NCBI RefSeq assembly: GCF_042767895.1
Contig: NC_091571.1
Coordinates: 26,611,413 to 26,636,412 of the forward strand
Source: Penaeus vannamei
Lineage: Eukaryota; Arthropoda; Malacostraca; Decapoda; Penaeidae
Direction of reading: 5' to 3'
DNA length: 25,000 bases
Positions 24,001-25,000 of the stretch are shown piece by piece. Position 1 is the first letter of the stretch; every line of letters begins with the position of its first letter. The notes beneath the pieces were generated by a model. That model made no database searches. It saw nothing but the letters and a program-made list of their open reading frames with translations, and was not told the DNA's origin. A program made the position numbers and the translations under genes.

Positions 24001-25000
24001 ACGCTGGGTTATTCCAAAGAACATAATAAGTGGCCTCATGAGAGTGGTGAGTGGGTCGGCCGCGAGATGTGGCGCGGGGACCCTCCCAACTCGCTTCCAC
24101 CGGCAAGTCCTCAACCCTCAATATTAGAATGTCAAATTCTTTGCTGATATACATATATATACATATATACATGTACGTAATTTTTACTTTTAATTTTCAA
24201 TGAGATCGTTATGGAGATCACAGTAACTTTGCAGTTTCATGTGTTTTTTAAGCTTCTCAAAAGAGGGTTGTGTTATGTGGGCGAGAGGGTGAGTGGTCTC
24301 AGGGATCCCCCATGCAGAACGCAGCAGAGCCGTCCAGGGTGCTGACATTGAGAGAGGCTAATGGGTGTATGTGAAAGCCGTCCGAGGGTGCATGAGCGGA
24401 ACTCACCTCTCTTTTTCCCGATGCACTGAAACCTTGTTAATTCACACTTCATTTGCACTTTTTTTTCCCCTTTTTTTTTCTCTTCTTTTTTTCTTTTTTT
24501 TTTTTTTTATAAAAGAAAGATGCACAAAACATGTGCCCCCATTAATTAGATGTAATATATTTTGATTGGTTATCATTTTGATCAAACATTTGAGATTAAA
24601 AAAAGAAGGAATTGAAGGATTTATGATTGACAAGTGTTCTGTGCACAACTCCACCGCAAGACGCCCATGCACCTCGGATGCCTATGCGCACCCATATCAG
24701 TCCACCCCGGCAAGCCAAATCACTAGTCCTTACACACTCTTTGTTTTTATTTTTTTTATTATTTTTTTCGGAGCATAACTCTCGAATAGAAATGCCAGGC
24801 TTGAAAGAGACTTGTGACACTCACCATCCAGTCACTTGATCCAAACCTGGATTTAATGGTATATTGGAATCTCTCGCCTCGTTGAATCTCAAAAGGTGAT
24901 TTATTACAAAAAAAAAGAAAGTATTTCTTGTGAAGAAATTACAAGTTAATGAAAGAAACCTACAAATCAAAATGAACTGTAATGTGTGCTACGGAGGAAT
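21061..25000. other. AT-rich distal 3' UTR or intergenic DNA, no gene seen
   Basis: No open frame here looks like a conserved protein. Seen: a second AATAAA at 23067-23072; poly-A/T runs near 21500, 22590, 22640 and 24460-24510; a TA-rich patch at 21740-21780; and two islands of higher G+C at about 24030-24125 and 24270-24420. A long 3' UTR is possible for a nuclear receptor but cannot be decided from the sequence. Confidence 0.5.

Noticed and set aside
24273..24840. Donor-like sites on the minus strand (GAG|GTGAGT near 24400, ATG|GTGAGT near 24825) suggesting an antisense gene
   Set aside because: The frames between them look random and no acceptor/protein combination supports a gene.

Overview
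The window is animal nuclear DNA, most probably from a decapod crustacean and plausibly a penaeid shrimp. That placement rests on two things. The one clear gene is an arthropod NR5B nuclear receptor with a standard GT-AG exon/intron structure. The flanking DNA has an extreme load of long, often perfect simple repeats of (TA)n, (CA)n and (CT)n, as penaeid genomes do. No bacterial-type genes, operons, CRISPR array, tRNA, rRNA or intact transposon were seen.

Right part (about 15.25-20.95 kb): nine coding exons on the + strand encode the C-terminal 589 residues of the Hr39 (FTZ-F1 beta, NR5B) orthologue. They cover part of the N-terminal A/B region, the complete two-zinc-finger DNA-binding domain with its FTZ-F1 box, the hinge, the full ligand-binding domain and a canonical AF-2 helix before the stop at 20946-20948. 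All introns are GT-AG and all phases join cleanly. The initiator Met and the first part of the A/B region are not visible. Either they lie upstream of the window, or 5' exons are hidden in the left part and I could not recognise them.

Left part (1 to about 15.25 kb): no credible protein-coding gene. It is a patchwork of four kinds of DNA: long pyrimidine-rich and purine-rich tracts containing degenerate minisatellites; perfect dinucleotide arrays; a 25-bp G-rich minisatellite with a 75-bp higher-order period; and short unique islands, some CpG-rich and promoter-like. It is either a very long 5' intron of Hr39, its promoter region, or both. At least nine AAGGTCA nuclear-receptor half-sites lie here, against about two expected by chance. 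Three match the extended NR5 site CCAAGGTCA, which raises the possibility of auto- or cross-regulation.

3' part (20.95-25 kb): AT-rich, probably 3' UTR followed by intergenic DNA, with AATAAA signals and a possible GC-AG intron just after the stop codon. I did not find an undescribed multi-gene system. The best leads are the tandem NAGNAG acceptor in the ligand-binding domain, the repeated pyrimidine-to-purine strand switches, the AAGGTCA enrichment, the recursive-splice-like sites and an intronic 18-bp-arm hairpin.
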